Assembly (NCBI GenBank): GCA_900074885.1 | Contig: FJUW01000016.1 | Span: 1,033,219-1,097,218 of the forward strand | From: Rhynchosporium graminicola | Taxonomy: Eukaryota; Ascomycota; Leotiomycetes; Helotiales; Ploettnerulaceae | Direction: 5' to 3' | DNA length: 64,000 nt | Shown: piece after piece, positions 12,048-23,042 of the stretch | Numbering within the stretch: the first letter of the stretch is position 1 | How the letters are laid out: the number at the start of each line of letters is the position of its first letter | Made by a program: the position numbers and the translations under genes | The notes under the pieces: generated by a model | The model's input: the letters and a program-made list of their open reading frames with translations, nothing else | The model's database searches: none | What the model was told of the DNA's origin: nothing

Positions 12048-12487
12048 TTTAAAGGTGGGGGATATCTTCAGGTAGGTAGGAAATTTCACACGTGATAAGC
12101 CCCGAAATTGGTTGAAAATGATTCTTTGGAAGTCAGAAGTTTTTGTGAAGGTGTATTTATGGGGGGAAAAGTGTGAGCTGACCGATTACTTCTTACGGAC
12201 TGAGGCGTCCTCCGACCATCAGCCTCGACTTAAGAAGGACGTCGTCCAAAGAGGCAGGCAAGTTACACCTTGGCAAAAGGGGGGTAGATAAGCCTCGATA
12301 AGCGGCGGGGTAAAAATAACATAATAAACAAAACTTTCATCAAGTCACACTTGTACTGCGAGAAGCTGACTCAGGGGTTTCGTAGTCTCGTCGTTGATTC
12401 TTTTAAATATTCTCCTTTCGCGGCATCTCGCAAAGTTACCAAAGGACATATTATCCCAGAGTAAGAAAGTAAGCGAAGACGACAAAA
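12048..12487. promoter_or_regulatory. Bidirectional promoter region, dioxygenase/amidohydrolase
   Basis: A 440-bp gap separates the two divergent ATGs and has to contain both promoters. It includes short GC-rich runs near 12190-12300. I cannot identify a specific factor-binding site. Confidence 0.5.
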
Positions 12488-13585
12488 ATGGCAACATCAA
12501 AATCCCCCATCGTGGACATCCACACACACGTCTATCCTCCATCATACATCTCCCTTCTCAAATCTCGCACCAGCATCCCATATATCAGGTCCTTCCCACC
12601 CTCTTCTTCTCTCCGTCTCGTCATTCTTCCAGCTGAAGACACAGAAAGCACATCCAGGGGCCGTCCCGTAGGAGCCGAATACTATGACATTAACGAGAAA
12701 GTCAAGTTCATGGACACGCACTCTATCGACATATCCGTCATTTCTCTCGCTAATCCATGGTTGGATTGGGTACCACAATCAGAAGCCGCTCAAGCAGCTC
12801 GCGACCTCAACGATGAAGTTGATGCCGAGTGTGCCAAATTTCCTGGACGGCTATTCGCATTCGGCACTTTACCATTAAGTGGGGGCCTGGAAGTCATTGT
12901 GCAAGAAATCGAGAGGTTGAAAGGATTGAAGTACATGAGAGGTGTTATACTCGGTACGACGGGTTTGGGAAAGGGACTCGATGATCCGGAACTCTTGCCT
13001 ATTTTCAAGGCTCTCCAAGATGCGAAATTGCCGATCTTTTTGCATCCGCACTATGGCCTACCGGGATCAGTATGGGGTGAGAGAACGAGTGATTACGGTC
13101 ATGTGTTACCTCTTGCTTTAGGCTTTCCGCTTGAGACGACTATTGCTGTCACTAGGATGATATTGTCCGGTGTCTTTGAGAAAGTCCCTGATTTGGAGAT
13201 GATCCTCGCTCATTCAGGAGGTACATTGCCGTTCCTAGCTGGTAGGATCGAGTCTTGTATAGAACATGATGCGCATCTCAAAGCAGAGGGCAAACTTGGA
13301 AAGGGGAGGAAAACTGTGTGGGATGTGCTGAAAAAGAATATCTATCTGGATGCGGTGGTGTATAGTGAGGTGGGCTTGAAAGCTGCTGTTCATGCTAGTG
13401 GGGAGGATAGAGTTATGTTTGGGACGGACCATCCGTTTTTTCCTCCATTGGAGGGAGAGGGCGAGAAGTGGGCGAGTGTGGAGACCAATTATGTGGCTAT
13501 TAAGGGAGCCCTTGGAGATGCTACTGAGGAGGCAAAAGGTGCATTGGGTGGAAATGCTGTTCGGGTCTTGAATTTGGCTCTATGA
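12488..13585 (+). CDS. Amidohydrolase-2 family decarboxylase, ACMSD-like
   Basis: A single exon of 365 residues from the ATG at 12488. Metal ligands of the amidohydrolase-2 (ACMSD) fold are in the expected order: HTH at 12-14 (IVDIHTHVYPP), His186 (FLHPHYG), the AHSGG motif with His242, and Asp314 (FGTDHPF). The family decarboxylates aromatic or unsaturated acids such as 2-amino-3-carboxymuconate-6-semialdehyde, and fungal members include salicylate- and orsellinate-type decarboxylases, so the substrate is open. No signal peptide is seen, which points to a cytosolic enzyme. The divergent dioxygenase neighbour fits a small catabolic or secondary-metabolic pair. Confidence 0.92.
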   Translation: MATSKSPIVDIHTHVYPPSYISLLKSRTSIPYIRSFPPSSSLRLVILPAEDTESTSRGRPVGAEYYDINEKVKFMDTHSIDISVISLANPWLDWVPQSEAAQAARDLNDEVDAECAKFPGRLFAFGTLPLSGGLEVIVQEIERLKGLKYMRGVILGTTGLGKGLDDPELLPIFKALQDAKLPIFLHPHYGLPGSVWGERTSDYGHVLPLALGFPLETTIAVTRMILSGVFEKVPDLEMILAHSGGTLPFLAGRIESCIEHDAHLKAEGKLGKGRKTVWDVLKKNIYLDAVVYSEVGLKAAVHASGEDRVMFGTDHPFFPPLEGEGEKWASVETNYVAIKGALGDATEEAKGALGGNAVRVLNLAL

Positions 13586-13885
13586 AGCGAAGACTTAGGA
13601 TTTTAGAGTCAGTGTCAAACTCAGTCCTCTGGGTGGTCGTAGAATTACATTTCTGGTGGCTTGAACTTGCCATGATCCAGCTACATACTTACGAGTACCA
13701 ACATAAATTTCCTCTCATTTCATCGCTCGTGATGAACAAAGCTAGACCAAGCTTCCTTGTGGTTTCTGCCATGCATCCAATAATTCGGCCTCCCAGGATT
13801 CTCCTACCCACCCATTGGAATGTATCTGAAGTCAAGCATATTGATCTTCATTGCCAGTAATCTACTACTGCTATACATCAGAACG

Positions 13886-14714
13886 CTACATGTCGCCCAA
13901 AGCGAAATATGTCCATAGATGACTTGGTATCCGCCAGGAGCCTTGCGGTCCACCATATCCCGAAGCCTCCCCCACCCATTCATCAACCAGACCGACTTCC
14001 TCAATCGCTGGGAAATACTCGTTGAAGACAGCCTCAATTGGCAGCATCTCCGTTTCTCTGGCTCGAACCTTCTCAACCCGAGGTTGTGGCGCCGCACGAT
14101 AACGCGCTTAATACGACGACACAGCTCCGTGTAATGGGAAATTGTGACGAATAGTTTATGATAACTGTAGAGAAATACTTTCGGGACGCCATTAAGAGAT
14201 AGATGAAACTCGTACAACCTTCTACGGAGTCGTTATGGGGGGTATACCTTTCACAAGCAGTCAAGTTGATGTTGTCCTTCTCGAAGTTGATAAACGAGAT
14301 GAAAGCTGGTACTCCGGCCCTGGCCTTATGTTCTCGTCGGTCGAAGATTCCTAGGGCGATTTAGCGAGCGTCCGAGCAGATTTGTAGGAGATCAGGTACT
14401 TTCGCTAGAGGTGGCTCGACAGAAATCGTCCGGTCTTCGAGACATACGCATACGCCCAAATCTTGATTCGAAGCTCCGGACAAAGTTTAGGGAATAAAGT
14501 AAAGTTAGAAGGCAGGTCCGTGACTACGTCCACTTCTTCGTCGAGGAAGGCCTCAAGGTTGAAGTCTTCGCTGCTCTCGCTTTCGGCCAGAGTGTCGTAC
14601 TTCCAAAAGTCATCATGGAATGGAACGCGCTTCGGAATAGGAGGTCTGTTGCTGAGTCAGTTAAGGAAATTGATTGAAAAGGTTTCGACGAGATTCTCAC
14701 GTGGGTGATGCCAT
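13886..14714 (-). pseudogene. 2EXR-domain gene, degenerate copy
   Basis: Exon 1 (14714-14701, ATG then 4 codons) and exon 2 from 14645 are joined by a normal 55-nt intron. Exon 2 encodes a clear 2EXR start (FTLFPKLCPELRIKIWAYAY). The frame then breaks: TAG at 14405-14407 in the original frame, a shift of one frame before PPLAKVPDLLQICSD, and TAA at 14361-14363. Further downstream AGVPAFISFINFEKD and, ending at 13886, FPAIEEVGLVDEWVGEASG align with the neighbouring copy at 15704-16681. The intact splice sites suggest recent decay. Function lost or doubtful. Confidence 0.8.
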
Positions 14715-15703
14715 CACCGAGAAATTTTGGTATTGCTTAATATAATCCACTGTAATCGATTGCTCATCAGGGTTGAGATGGGTAAAACTGTACGGATTTC
14801 TGTCCCGAGATCGCTGATGGGGGTTGTTCCTGGGCTCAGGCAACGAGCAGATGACGATGACAGGAGCCGGTCTGAAGCAATCAGATCGTTTTTTTTCGCA
14901 GCTGCGCAACACTCTATGAAGCTGACTCGAGGATCACTACCAAGATGATTGGGTGAATTGGATGTCGGTGTTGGAATGCGGCAAGCATGTTACTTAGCGC
15001 TAGTGAAAGAGACCTTTGTTAAAATATATTTTTTGTGCCAACAAGCCGTTTGAGGAATCCAATATACAGGCAACGATATCATCTAATTGTCTGGATAATC
15101 ACTTTAAAATATCTAGCTAAGATATACCATCGTGATACTGCTATTTGTTCATAAATTGACCTGTCGAGAAGACACCTCTCATAAAGATATTTTGGCAGCG
15201 GAGAGGAGTCTGGACTTCAAGGCTGAACTTTACGCCGTTGATTAAATCAGAACTACAAATAGGCTTATGGGCTTGGGAAGTCAGTAGTATTTCAAAGTCA
15301 AGCAAGGCATGGAGACCAAACCAATCTCGAAGCTAATCTCCGAGCAATGATACACTCGTCTTCACTCATATCTGCCTTGCCGGAAATTTATTCTAGTGCT
15401 TTGCCTCGTATCACATGCTAACTCGACTCAAGTGGCAAGCTGATACGACAATCTGTTTCCATTTCCGCTCTCAAAAGATTTCCCACTTTCCATTTGTTTT
15501 CCAATCCTAGTGGCGAATAGGGAACAACCTTCTCTATAGTGTGCACTACATATTCGCTGTCCAAATTTCTTGTCTCCTCTCTGAAATTTCTTATGTAATC
15601 TCCGAAATCCGTGGCCTTGTACAATACGCTAGTTGCCATACCAGATAATGAGTCGTCGGTACCATAGTAAGAATCTTTGTGAGCATGCGAAAGGCGATCG
15701 TCC
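14715..15703. other. Spacer between 2EXR copies, with one 73-codon ORF
   Basis: It holds an open minus frame from about 15700 to 15418 (ATG at 15639) that directly follows the stop of the next 2EXR copy in another frame. It may be the frameshifted C-terminal end of that gene. Otherwise nothing is recognised. Confidence 0.4.
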
Positions 15704-16681
15704 CTAAAATTCGAAGGCGGGAGGATTGATGTACTCCAGCCGACCCTGACGTTGCAAGTCTTCTAGAGATTCACGGACACACGATTCACGATATTTCTCA
15801 AATTGTTTTCGCGGCTGGGACCAATCCTCATCGAATCCTGGGACCTCTCCCACACCGAGGGAAATTATACCAACACTCTTGAGGATCGGAAAGGTTTCCT
15901 TGAGGAAATCGGCAATCGGCGACCATTCTGAAGGTATACCTAGATCGATATCCAAGTAGCAAGTGCGAAGCGCCATGCGCTGGACGTGCTTGCATAGGTC
16001 CGGATAGTGATGGGTAGCATAGATCAACAAGTTGTTTAGGAAATCGAGAATTTGGAGGGGCGGAGATGAGGAATTCGACTCGTAGAAATAAAGGTGGGAA
16101 CATCCTGAATCTCGCTGCGGATTTTCAAAAACCCCTCGAGCGGTCAACTGGAGGGTGTCTTTCTTAAAATCGATCATGGACACAAAAGAGGGTACACTAG
16201 GCGTAGCAGAATGCTTGTGTCTCTTATAGATCCCCAGCCCTAGCTTCCACGAATCAAAACAAGCTTGCAGAAGTGGCGGAACCTCAGCAAGAGGAGGCAC
16301 GATATTCAACTTGCGGCCTTCGAGACCAGCGTACGCATGCGCCCAGACCTTGATTTGGAGTTCAGAGCAGAGTTTTCAGAACAGCTTGAACTCGGTGAGT
16401 GGCTGTCTGGCGAGGTTCTGAGCTTGGGAAAGCAAGGGTGATGAGGACGACAGCGGAATGTCAGCGAGGAAGTCTTCGAGACTGAAGTCGTTACAGTGGT
16501 CGATTTCTGTTAGAGATCGGTGGAGAAGGTCATAGTTTTGGAAGGATATTAGCTGCCAGGCTGGAGCACCAGTAACAGCAGCAGCAAGAGGTGGCGGAGG
16601 AGCAGTTCTAATTACAAGTCAGTAAGGAGATCTGACGTCGCTGTAGGATCATGCCTCTTACACGTTTGATAGCGACGCCAT
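15704..16681 (-). pseudogene. 2EXR-domain gene with one in-frame TGA
   Basis: Two exons (16681-16662 and 16607-15704; 54-nt intron with GTAAGA donor and TTAG acceptor) give a 307-codon frame with a single TGA at 16376-16378. The stop falls inside the diagnostic motif: FKLF, stop, then KLCSELQIKVWAHAY. Everything before and after is uninterrupted, including the second conserved block (PLLQACFDSWKLGLGIYKRH) and the SFVSMIDFKKDTLQL strand. 2EXR proteins are a large fungal family of unknown function with an F-box-like N-terminal motif. One substitution would restore the frame, so this could be a very young pseudogene, a polymorphic null, or a sequencing error. TGA is followed by A and not CTA, so programmed readthrough is not indicated. 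Confidence 0.75.
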
Positions 16682-17325
16682 AGTCAGGAACTGGTCGGCG
16701 GTCGCTGTTCGACTCGATTTTATGTCGTCGTGATGAAGCAGAACTGAAAAATAACTAGAGCAGAAGAGATCTCTCCGTAACTGGCCTCGAAAATTTCGAG
16801 ACGGTGGTTGTTTGTGTTGTTTCCAGAATGCGCTGACGTTGATGCGAGAGACTGACGGCAAGGTATTGATTGCAGGTTTATTGAAGCGAGTGAAACTCAT
16901 GCGGGGTCTGAATTCTGTGCTTGACGATGGAACTAGCACATGATGCAAGCAAGCACGTTTCTTAATGGGTAAGGGCATGAACTTAGAAGCTCAAGCTCGC
17001 GGTTACGTGCTTGATTCAACCTCGAAAGAATGAAGACTTTTCTTTCGACGGCGCGAGATGTCCCGGTGCGCCAGTTTCAGGGAGCGCAGATCCAGGAATG
17101 AGTCTATAAAGTGATTTAATTGAGTTATATCAGTGTAGCAAGACACGTCTCATGCGACCAGTGAAGATTAAGAAGCTCGCACACTATCGAACTGATACCA
17201 AAAATCAAGCGTATCCATTTATCTATTTTAAGATGCGGCATCAACGTTACCAAACACAAAAAATTCCTCCTATACTATGCAGAAGCTCAACTCGACGAAA
17301 AGCAGACATACAAAAATCCCATCAT
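16682..17325. other. Intergenic spacer in 2EXR array
   Basis: Promoter of the copy on the left and terminator of the copy on the right. A minus-strand 106-codon ORF lies here but has no recognisable content. Nothing else seen. Confidence 0.45.
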
Positions 17326-18684
17326 CTACATCTTTCCCTTTCCCTTCCTATTCGCCTTGAACTTTCCCTTAGCCTTTGCGACATGCTTCTCTGGCAAATT
17401 CTTACCCGCAACCTTCATCTCCTTCATCTCTCGCATGACCTCCCTAGCCAGCATGAAGCCCTTCTTACTCTTCCTCAAAGCATTCAGACGATCCACGTTC
17501 GCACTTACGACATCAGAATGCCGGCCCTTAATACCACCAAGTCTATCAACCTCAGAGTAACCATCAATCTTGATGTTTGCCTTTCTCCACTCCTCCGCCA
17601 TCTTCTCCTTATCCTTCTTCGTCAACACCTTCCTAGCCTTCTCATCAATAGACACCAATCTCATCTTCAAATCTAGACATTGTTTATGCTCAGTCTTTGC
17701 CCTGCGCCAGCTCTGACTAATAGCCTCCATATGTCTAACCTTCGTTGGAGGAACCATCGCCTTATACTGATCTGGCGTCGTAATCGGCAAGAAATCGAGG
17801 AAGAGACCATTGACTGGGAAATTGTTGATCACGATCTTGAGCTCCTTAACGGCAGGACACCAATTAGCCAACATGCGCCAGAGCGTGTTCGTACCACGGT
17901 GGAAGCCAGTCAGATTGCGAACTTCCTTGAGGTTCATAGAGATTGTTTCGATGAGCTCGAGGAATTCGGGGTAGATGGAGTGCGTGGCTTGTATGACGCT
18001 CAACTGTGCTTTGCCGCCGAGGAGAGTGAATGGATGGTTCATGTAGAGGACGTCCTTTTGGTAGTCAATGTAGAATCGGAATATCTTAGTACGTTGGCGA
18101 CTAGCGCAGTAATGGTAGAATTTGGTGCAGATGGTGCGGGATTGAGTACAGACTTGCATGAGTGCTGGATGCTCGCGGTATTGGGGCTGAATGCCGAGGA
18201 TACGGGGTGCTGAGTCTTTGATTGCGATGGTGAAAACCATGTGGCGGAGCTCGTAGGGTAGTTTGGGGAAGTATTTGAATTCGGTCAGAGGAATGAAGGT
18301 GTTGATGATAGTGTCTGCTGGGTTGGCTGGTGAGAGAGGAGTGACAGGAGCTGTATCGTCGATGGTAGCAGAGATATGTGGAGAGGACTACGAGAGGTTA
18401 TCAGCATTCGCCTTAATATTTGCTTGATATTTCCGAATGGGGAGGCTTGTACATACAAGACGAGAAGTGCAGGCAGTCGTGCCAGCCTCGGAGCCATCGA
18501 TATCCATTTCTCCGACTGATCCTTTTGAATATTCGACAAGAGACTCCACGATTGCAGAGCCACTAGTTTTTGAGCTCTCTTGGTTCTGGTCCATATTTTC
18601 GGTGAAGCTGAGCTGATGACGCGGGAGTACGTTGGAAATTGAGGGAAGCGCAGCGCAATGTTTACTTTCGATATTGCTTTGCAT
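17326..18684 (-). CDS. 2EXR-domain protein with basic C-terminal tail
   Basis: Two exons (18684-18457 and 18387-17326; 69-nt intron with GTATGT donor, CTGATAAC branch and CGTAG acceptor, phase 0) give 429 residues with no internal stop. After a Ser/Thr-rich N-terminal region of ~120 residues comes the 2EXR motif (FPKLPYELRHMVFTIAI), then the second E/Q-x-R block (LMQVCTQSRTICTKFYHY). The C-terminal ~120 residues are strongly Lys/Arg-rich and end in KGKFKANRKGKGKM, suggesting a nuclear localisation signal or nucleic-acid contact. It is one of two intact copies in the array. Function unknown; family assignment firm. Confidence 0.85.
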
Positions 18685-19277
18685 GACTTTGTTAGCAAAG
18701 CAAGCTGAATTAGTCTGGTTGATTTTAGGGGCAAGTTGACGAAGAGCTAGGATTTTCCCTCCAGAAGTGAGGTCTTTTTATTGCTGCAGATGGGTTGGGG
18801 CGAGGTTATCAGCCTTGTTGAGGAGGGAGCCTTGTTTGTCTAACGGCGCTAGTGCTGCTAAGCGAGAACCCCTTTCAATGCCAGAAAAAAGTGGCTGGAT
18901 ACCTAGGTACGACAGGCAGGGCACCCTGCGATACAAGGGATCAATGTGATCAAAACAGACTTCTTCTGGCTGTTCTGTAAAGATACGAGAGTCCTTCGAG
19001 ATTTGGCCTTTCATATATTGAAAAGTCATTTCAGGACTTCACCTTGGTCCTCATGATAATGTCAAGAAGATCTGAAACGACTCTGAGTTTGATTCTTTGG
19101 CGTGCTCCAAGCAAATTCCAAGCTTGCAAACTGATTAAATAGTCAGACGATCCTTTCACCTCTTGGCACTTTTCTCTGACTCCTTATTATTAGTCAAACG
19201 CAACAATCCCTTCACACCCAAGACTTCAGCTTCTCCGGCGAAACCTTATCCCTATCCATCGTCTTCAAAGACAAATC
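18685..19277. other. Intergenic spacer in 2EXR array
   Basis: It contains an 83-codon minus ORF starting with a true ATG at 19029, without recognisable domain or codon signal. I leave it unannotated. Confidence 0.4.
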
Positions 19278-20165
19278 CTAACGAACAATCCTATTAATCT
19301 TCGCATTCTTCAAACCAAGACTCAACAATTCCCAACGGGAATTCCACAACCAATCCCGATTCGGCTGAACAATGTCTCCTTTTGTCAAATCACACTTCCT
19401 GAACCATTCTAGCTCATCATCCACGATGGAAAGAAGACGAAGCTGAGGACATTTCTCGCCGAGAAGCTTCCATAGATCCGGGCGTTGGGAGCCAGGCGAC
19501 ATGATGAGATTCCGAGCTCCTTGTGCCAGAGGGTTGGTATCTGTAAGTTTCAGACCGAGTTGCTTGACATGCGCGAGCCAGTCGGGATAGATGATGGAAG
19601 CCTCGTTCAGGGAGGACACTATCAAGCAATTCGGATTACGAACGAAGCGGCGATTGAGGTAGAGGAGATCCTTCTCAAAGTTGATGGAGATGGCAAACCC
19701 AGACGTGCGACCGATTTGACGGCTATGCAGAACAACATACTTTTCCAAGAACACCCCACGGGCTTCTCTGCTGACGAGAATCATTGGAGGTTGATATCAG
19801 GCGTAAGGCTGGAGGATAACAGTACGGGCATCGATATCTTGGACAGCGAAGTGCCAAATCTTTTTGCGGATTTCATCTCCAACGTCATCCGGGAATCTGG
19901 TGAAGAGCCAAAACTTTGTGAGCTTGAGCTGATTGGGAAGTAGTGGAGTAGTTGATTGAGGTGTAAGGTGTCGAGGGGCAAGTTGCCGAGGACCGATCTG
20001 TTGTCGAGGGCTAATCTGCTGTCGAGGACCAAGCTGTTGTCGAGGACCATGTTGCAAGGATGGAGCTGGCAGTGCAGGGGTCGAAACTCTGATCAATGGA
20101 GTCGAAGGTACAGCCGTACTTCTCTTTTCATCCTGATATCTTCTTTGTGCTCTATTCGAGAGCAT
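19278..20165 (-). pseudogene. 2EXR-domain gene with one in-frame TGA
   Basis: One continuous 296-codon frame from the ATG at 20165 to 19278, broken only by TGA at 19797-19799 (ILQPYA, stop, YQPPMILVSREARG). The N-terminal part has a Gln/Pro/Arg hexapeptide repeat, then a 2EXR-type motif (FTRFPDDVGDEIRKKIWHFA). After the stop comes the conserved SREARGVFLEKY block and a hydrophobic C-terminal part (GLKLTDTNPLAQ...LWKLLGEKCPQLRLLSIVDDE). A splice that skips the TGA is not available in frame: the obvious GT-AG choice is 55 nt. It resembles the copy at 15704 in having a single TGA. Probably a young null allele. Confidence 0.75.
19974..20052. repeat. 18-bp coding minisatellite
   Basis: About four imperfect 18-bp units (core tgttgtcgaggac on the plus strand) inside the preceding 2EXR copy. 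On the minus strand they encode a hexapeptide of the form GPRQQ(I/L), read as PRQQLG, PRQQIS, PRQQIG, PRQLA. Copy number is likely variable between strains. Confidence 0.85.
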
Positions 20166-22247
20166 TGTGGACTGGCTGCTGTTGCTCTGCGCCAGGTCGT
20201 GGCGTGGCTCGGAAATTACAAGAAAAAGGGAAATAATTCGAGTGGGAAAAATTTATATAGGCGAGTTCTCTGCAGTTGATGCTCGAAAGAGTTCACCTTC
20301 GAGCATGAGTATGTTTATGAGATTCAAGTATCAACTTAGAACAGTTTTATTACAACAATAAAACGAGGCCGGATAATTGCGTTCCTGTAGATTAATGTCT
20401 GCCTTGTGCTTGGTTAGTAACCTGTGTCGTTCAAAGTGATCAAACATATATACGACTTTACCAACTTGAAGGAAGTGACCAGGTAAATATCAATACTTTG
20501 ACCTTATCATAAGACAAAGTCACAAAATTTGTCAAATATCTCAACTACCTTACTACTAGGGACGGCTCACTAATGCACTTCATGTATACTGAGCCAGTAT
20601 TACCAAGCCTTGCTTAGTGAAATTCTTTTCCCAGAAGAAAAGATGGCCGGTATTGACTAAGGCTATAGACCCATCGAAGTTATGATTTACCCAGCTCCCG
20701 AAAATCAAAAAAGCTCTACCTACATATTATAAGGAGCCTTGATATGTTTTTAAATATACCTTATCAATCTCATGCGGTTTTGCTACTGTTTGTGTTAAGG
20801 AAGAGAGATTTATTTACCTTCGACTTCAGCGTTCTCGCTTGTCGAAATTAGTCACTTTTTCTCCGGTGAAGTGAAAGACCAGGCAGTTTCAAACGGGAAA
20901 GCAAACTCATCAAGCCCAAATATTACACGCGCAATCTTCAAACTATCTATATGACTCAATCCATCTCTTCTTCTAATATCGTAGGATACCCTCGTGACTT
21001 CACATACCAAATCGAGGATATGTCGCCAGTATTCCTTACTTACAGAGAGATATGCAGGAAGTATTTGATGGTCTTCACTAGCCACCTATGTAGGTACACA
21101 GATCCTTATTTCGCTGAAGACTAGCTTCGTTACTTGAATGCTAGGTATGCTTACAGAGACGTGGTACTTGTCGTGAAGCCAAACGAAACAAGGGCTAGCT
21201 AGGCCTCTGAATGCCTTAGTCTGAGAAATTAGAGTATCAGTGCAGGGTAAAAGTATAGATTAAAATCACAAAAAGGGAGACTAGGTCTAATACAGGACAT
21301 GACTAAATAACCTCTCAAGCCCTCCAAAAAAGGGTAGTCCCACTAAAATACCATTCTACCTCCTCATCTATATCATCACACTCTTATTTCCTCTCCTCCT
21401 GGCCCCTTCACTACGAAGCAATCATCCTCAATCATTCATAGCCATCCATTCTCGTCACTCTTCCCAAGAAAACCTATCCTTCTTCTACAAGCAGAATAGG
21501 CAAGAATAATCCATCAGTCCAGTCCGGTCCTCACCTAGCTCCAGCTCCAGCTCCAGCTCAACAATACCGTCTTCCATGACGGGCTGTAGTCCACATTTCC
21601 CCTTCATCTATCTGTGCGTATTTGCGCTTTCTGCATCTCGCTCAAATCATCACACAGCTTTATGAGATATACATACCACCCTAACTAATGCAATTCACAG
21701 CCGCTATTCTTGAAATAGTGGTATTCTCAAGCCGTGATTTGCCCGTCCGTTCGACAGCTAAATGCGCTGATGACCGGCGGTGCTGATGATATGCATTACC
21801 GTAGACATTTAGGCAGACGAAAGAATAAAAACTAGTGCGGTAGAGTCTATATGGCTCAGTCTTCTACATACTGTATCGAGATTTGCAAGTCATGCAGCCA
21901 CTTTCATACGGTCATCAATCTACAAGCAAGCCATGGACTGCTTTAACGAAATCTATTGCAAGTATCTACGCTGGTCGCCTCCCGTAGCTGATCGCTAAAG
22001 AGAAATACTCTACATACCCTTCAATACAAACAAACTCTAACAGATGTATACACGCGCTTTCCCCAAGCCAGCGCAATCGAAAGTCAAAGCACCGCGTTTA
22101 ATCGCATCGAGAATTCTTAGACCGAGTCTGTAATCTACCCCACCATAATATCAGGCATTCAAGTAATCACCGAATCCTCAACCACAAATACCGTCCTGCA
22201 TCTACACCAAGGTACAGCACTTCCTACGATATCTTACTTTCCATTCC
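20166..22247. other. 2.1-kb gene-poor interval
   Basis: No supported gene. A minus-strand open frame at 20852-21085 (77 codons, GTG-initiated, right after a TAG that could be an acceptor) ends in FETAWSFTSPEKK and could be a gene fragment; I do not recognise it. A short CTCCAG repeat lies at about 21537-21559. Confidence 0.45.
21537..21559. repeat. CTCCAG hexanucleotide repeat
   Basis: About four tandem copies of agctcc in non-coding sequence. A simple-sequence repeat with no evident role. Confidence 0.8.
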
Positions 22248-23042
22248 TCACCTAGCCCAGTTTTCTACTCGCATCATCCTCAAAACAACGTCCTTACAAT
22301 AACCATCCTCCTGAACATGCTTAAAAGCTATCTTAATATCTGCAATAGAAGTCTGCAGGAATGTAATTGTGCTGTCCTTGACTTCGTAAAGATCGTCATA
22401 AGTGGCACCAGAGGGCCCTGGTCGTAGAATGATAATCAATTCCTTCAGATTGGGGAAGAGGTCTTCGAGACTCTGGGAGAGGAAACAATGAAAGCACTCT
22501 TGTCTCCATATCCCTGAGACTTCTTGAAGACTGAATGCGAGCTTCTCGACTGGCTCCAGCATCTTGAGGTTGACCTGCTTGCATTTCATGGTGTGAAGAG
22601 CGTTGTTGTGGTAATCGATCGATTCGGAGAAGGAGGTTTTGTCAAGTAGAAGGATATCTCTCCAAGGGCTGTAGACAAAGCCAGTCTTCATATCTCGGAT
22701 CCAGGTTTTATAGTTAGCAAGGATGCATTCGTCGCGGGAGTTGGTACAGGCATGCAGTAGAGGCGGGAATGAGGATTTGGATGGCTTGAGGGTGACGATG
22801 CGGGAAGTGTGAGAATGTTTCCAGACCAGGAGCTGCAGTTCGGCAGGTAACTTTGAGAAGATCGGGAACTCCTTCAGAATGATTGGGCCATTCTTAACAA
22901 GAGTAGTGGTGGAAGCTCTGGTATTTGGCCGTGTTCTATCTTGAGCTGGAGACTTAGCTTTGGCAGGTATCTTGGCTTTCGTGGGTGCTTTAGCTTTGGC
23001 AGGAAACTTGGCCTTGGCAGGCTGCTGAGATTTGGGAGGCAT
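22248..23042 (-). CDS. 2EXR-domain protein
   Basis: A single exon of 264 residues, no internal stop, ATG at 23042. Residues 8-35 are a Pro/Ala/Lys repeat (PAKAKFPAKAKAPTKAK...) with a periodicity of about six residues. The 2EXR motif follows at ~58-75 (FPIFSKLPAELQLLVWKHSH) and the second block is LLHACTNSRDECILANYKTW. The C-terminal part has the family's hydrophobic and aromatic pattern (SLEDLFPNLKELIIILRPG). It lies at the right end of the same-strand 2EXR array and is one of its intact members. The basic N-terminal repeat is unlike its neighbours. Molecular function unknown. Confidence 0.85.
   Translation of the reverse strand: MPPKSQQPAKAKFPAKAKAPTKAKIPAKAKSPAQDRTRPNTRASTTTLVKNGPIILKEFPIFSKLPAELQLLVWKHSHTSRIVTLKPSKSSFPPLLHACTNSRDECILANYKTWIRDMKTGFVYSPWRDILLLDKTSFSESIDYHNNALHTMKCKQVNLKMLEPVEKLAFSLQEVSGIWRQECFHCFLSQSLEDLFPNLKELIIILRPGPSGATYDDLYEVKDSTITFLQTSIADIKIAFKHVQEDGYCKDVVLRMMRVENWAR

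Noticed and set aside
18778..19029. 83-codon minus ORF in the 2EXR array
   Set aside because: No domain, no homology I recognise, ordinary chance length.
15704..20165. Programmed TGA readthrough or selenocysteine in the 2EXR copies
   Set aside because: The following bases are not CTA, and these fungi are not known to use selenocysteine; point mutation is simpler.
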